From Marinobacter salinexigens (lineage in GTDB: Bacteria; Pseudomonadota; Gammaproteobacteria; Pseudomonadales; Oleiphilaceae): a DNA stretch of 64,000 bases. The DNA is taken from the NCBI RefSeq assembly GCF_008370345.1, contig NZ_VTUU01000010.1, positions 41,720 through 105,719 on the forward strand, in the 5' to 3' direction. The notes under the pieces are model-generated. The model did not search any database and was not told the origin of the DNA. It saw nothing but the letters and a program-made list of their open reading frames with translations. Made by a program: the position numbers and the translations under genes. This document shows positions 63,215-64,000 of the stretch, piece after piece. The number at the start of each line of letters is the position of its first letter. Position 1 is the stretch's first letter.

Positions 63215-64000
63215 TGGCCCCATCTCCCGATGTGGTCTCTTCTGCCTGACAAATGGAGGTCAGGGCTTTACCTTCCTGCAGCGCAAGCATCTGGGCATCC
63301 GGTTGCGCATTGGTTCTCTGGCCGACCGTGGCCAGCGCAGCAGGCTCGGTATACGCACCACCGCTATCCACCAACCCTGGCCTCTCCGGCACCTGCACCT
63401 TCTGCCCACTGCCTTTCCCTTTAGCCCCACCGGCATTCATCTTGATACTCGCTCCCCCCATGGCCACGCCACTGGGATCGATCTTCACGAAGCTGCCGCC
63501 AGCTTTCAGGGTGATTTCTGCCCCGGCTTCAATCACGACTTTCTGACCAGCCTTGATGTGGAGCTCCGTACCGGAATCACTGAGCCAGGCGGTACCGGCT
63601 TTCAGGTGCAGAGTGCCGGTTACATTGAAGCTCTGGTCTTTGCCGGTTTGCTCTCGCTTCTCGCCATCCACTGTGTGGTGGCTGTTGCCTTTGGTATGGG
63701 CGAAGCGGTCATTCTCCACCGTCAGGTGGCTGTCGTTTTTGATGACTTCGGTGCGGTTGTGCTCGGTCAGCAGGTCCAGATCCTTCTGGGCGTGCACGTA
63801 GATCTGTTCTTTGTCCGCTTCGTCCTCAAACCGCAGTTCGTTGCTGCCCTCACCCTTGTGGGTCTGGGTTTTCAGGGTGGTCCGGGTTTTGTGTTCCGGC
63901 AGCGCGTACGGCGGTGTGTTGGTGGCGTGGTAGGTCCGGCCGGTGATGATCGGCTGGTCCGGGTCGCCATCCAGGAAGGAGACAATCACTTCGTGGCCGA
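63207..64000 (-). CDS. vgrG: VgrG, C-terminal part (5' end outside window)
   Basis: VgrG is the T6SS spike protein that carries effectors to target cells. Only the last 264 residues are present; the frame is open to the window end. The OB-fold end ([20 protein letters not shown]) is followed by the gp5-like beta-helix with repeated short strands ([20 protein letters not shown]). The DUF2345-type region is [20 protein letters not shown], then [10 protein letters not shown]. About 65 residues after that (from [12 protein letters not shown]) form a tail without the repeat pattern, probably the docking site for the adaptor or effector. Position upstream of the adaptor and toxin genes supports this. 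Confidence 0.93.
   Translation of the reverse strand, partial: GHEVIVSFLDGDPDQPIITGRTYHATNTPPYALPEHKTRTTLKTQTHKGEGSNELRFEDEADKEQIYVHAQKDLDLLTEHNRTEVIKNDSHLTVENDRFAHTKGNSHHTVDGEKREQTGKDQSFNVTGTLHLKAGTAWLSDSGTELHIKAGQKVVIEAGAEITLKAGGSFVKIDPSGVAMGGASIKMNAGGAKGKGSGQKVQVPERPGLVDSGGAYTEPAALATVGQRTNAQPDAQMLALQEGKALTSICQAEETTSGDGANA

Noticed and set aside
1..64000. Prophage, insertion sequence, CRISPR or defence island
   Set aside because: No transposase, integrase, Cas or known defence protein is visible on either strand, and no regular repeat-spacer pattern was seen. The rhomboid, SPFH and AAA genes lack defence partners.

Overview
The window reads as a continuous piece of chromosome from a marine gammaproteobacterium, most likely Marinobacter or a close relative. 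This is an inference from gene content: a proteobacterial dedicated sortase system, many c-di-GMP and histidine-kinase genes, AcnA, LysO, TatD and a type VI secretion (T6SS) effector block. GC content is moderately high. Genes are tightly packed, often with 4-base overlaps. I see no rRNA or tRNA genes, CRISPR arrays, insertion sequences or phage genes.

Layout. 1-3.8 kb: 3' part of a UvrD/Rep-type helicase, an OmpA-family porin with calcium-binding repeats, and a DUF4124 protein. 3.8-9.6 kb: a methyltransferase overlapping a DadA-like dehydrogenase, a PPK2-type polyphosphate kinase, TatD and a Na/Pi cotransporter. 9.6-14.2 kb: a PhnD-like sensor diguanylate cyclase overlapping a Tat-type lipoprotein binding protein, LysO and a DUF2288 protein. 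14.3-23.8 kb: a divergent signalling block with three response regulators on the minus strand (REC; REC-HDOD; Hpt-REC-GGDEF) facing three related histidine kinases on the plus strand. 23.7-30.7 kb: acnA, then a MHYT hybrid kinase coupled to a REC/HD-GYP regulator. 30.8-33.9 kb: a zinc-binding TPR membrane protein and a rhomboid protease converge on a 27-bp hairpin that fills their shared intergenic space.

34-44 kb: the dedicated sortase region. It has a small OmpA-domain protein, MAPEG, a GlsB-type protein, an acyltransferase, a class GN sortase, its VIT/VWA target protein, and the divergent PdsR/PdsS two-component pair followed closely by a DUF3422 gene and a DUF815 ATPase. The target ends in a YPQTA sorting signal instead of LPxTG. 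The PdsS sensor domain resembles a CBM9-type carbohydrate-binding fold. 44-57 kb: a triple solute-binding diguanylate cyclase, cysK, a modular secreted metallophosphoesterase, an outer-membrane barrel protein, an SPFH protein, a glycerophosphodiester phosphodiesterase, a DUF465 protein, an alpha/beta hydrolase pair and a secreted LigE-type ATP-dependent DNA ligase.

57.5-64 kb: a T6SS effector module read on the minus strand: VgrG (cut by the window end), a DUF4123 adaptor, a 1147-residue VasX-like membrane-acting toxin and a multi-pass membrane protein that may be its immunity or accessory partner. All four genes overlap by 4-8 bases. The two systems most worth study are the sortase locus and this T6SS module. 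The unusually dense c-di-GMP and phosphorelay content (three GGDEF, one HD-GYP, one HDOD and five histidine kinases) is the third theme.
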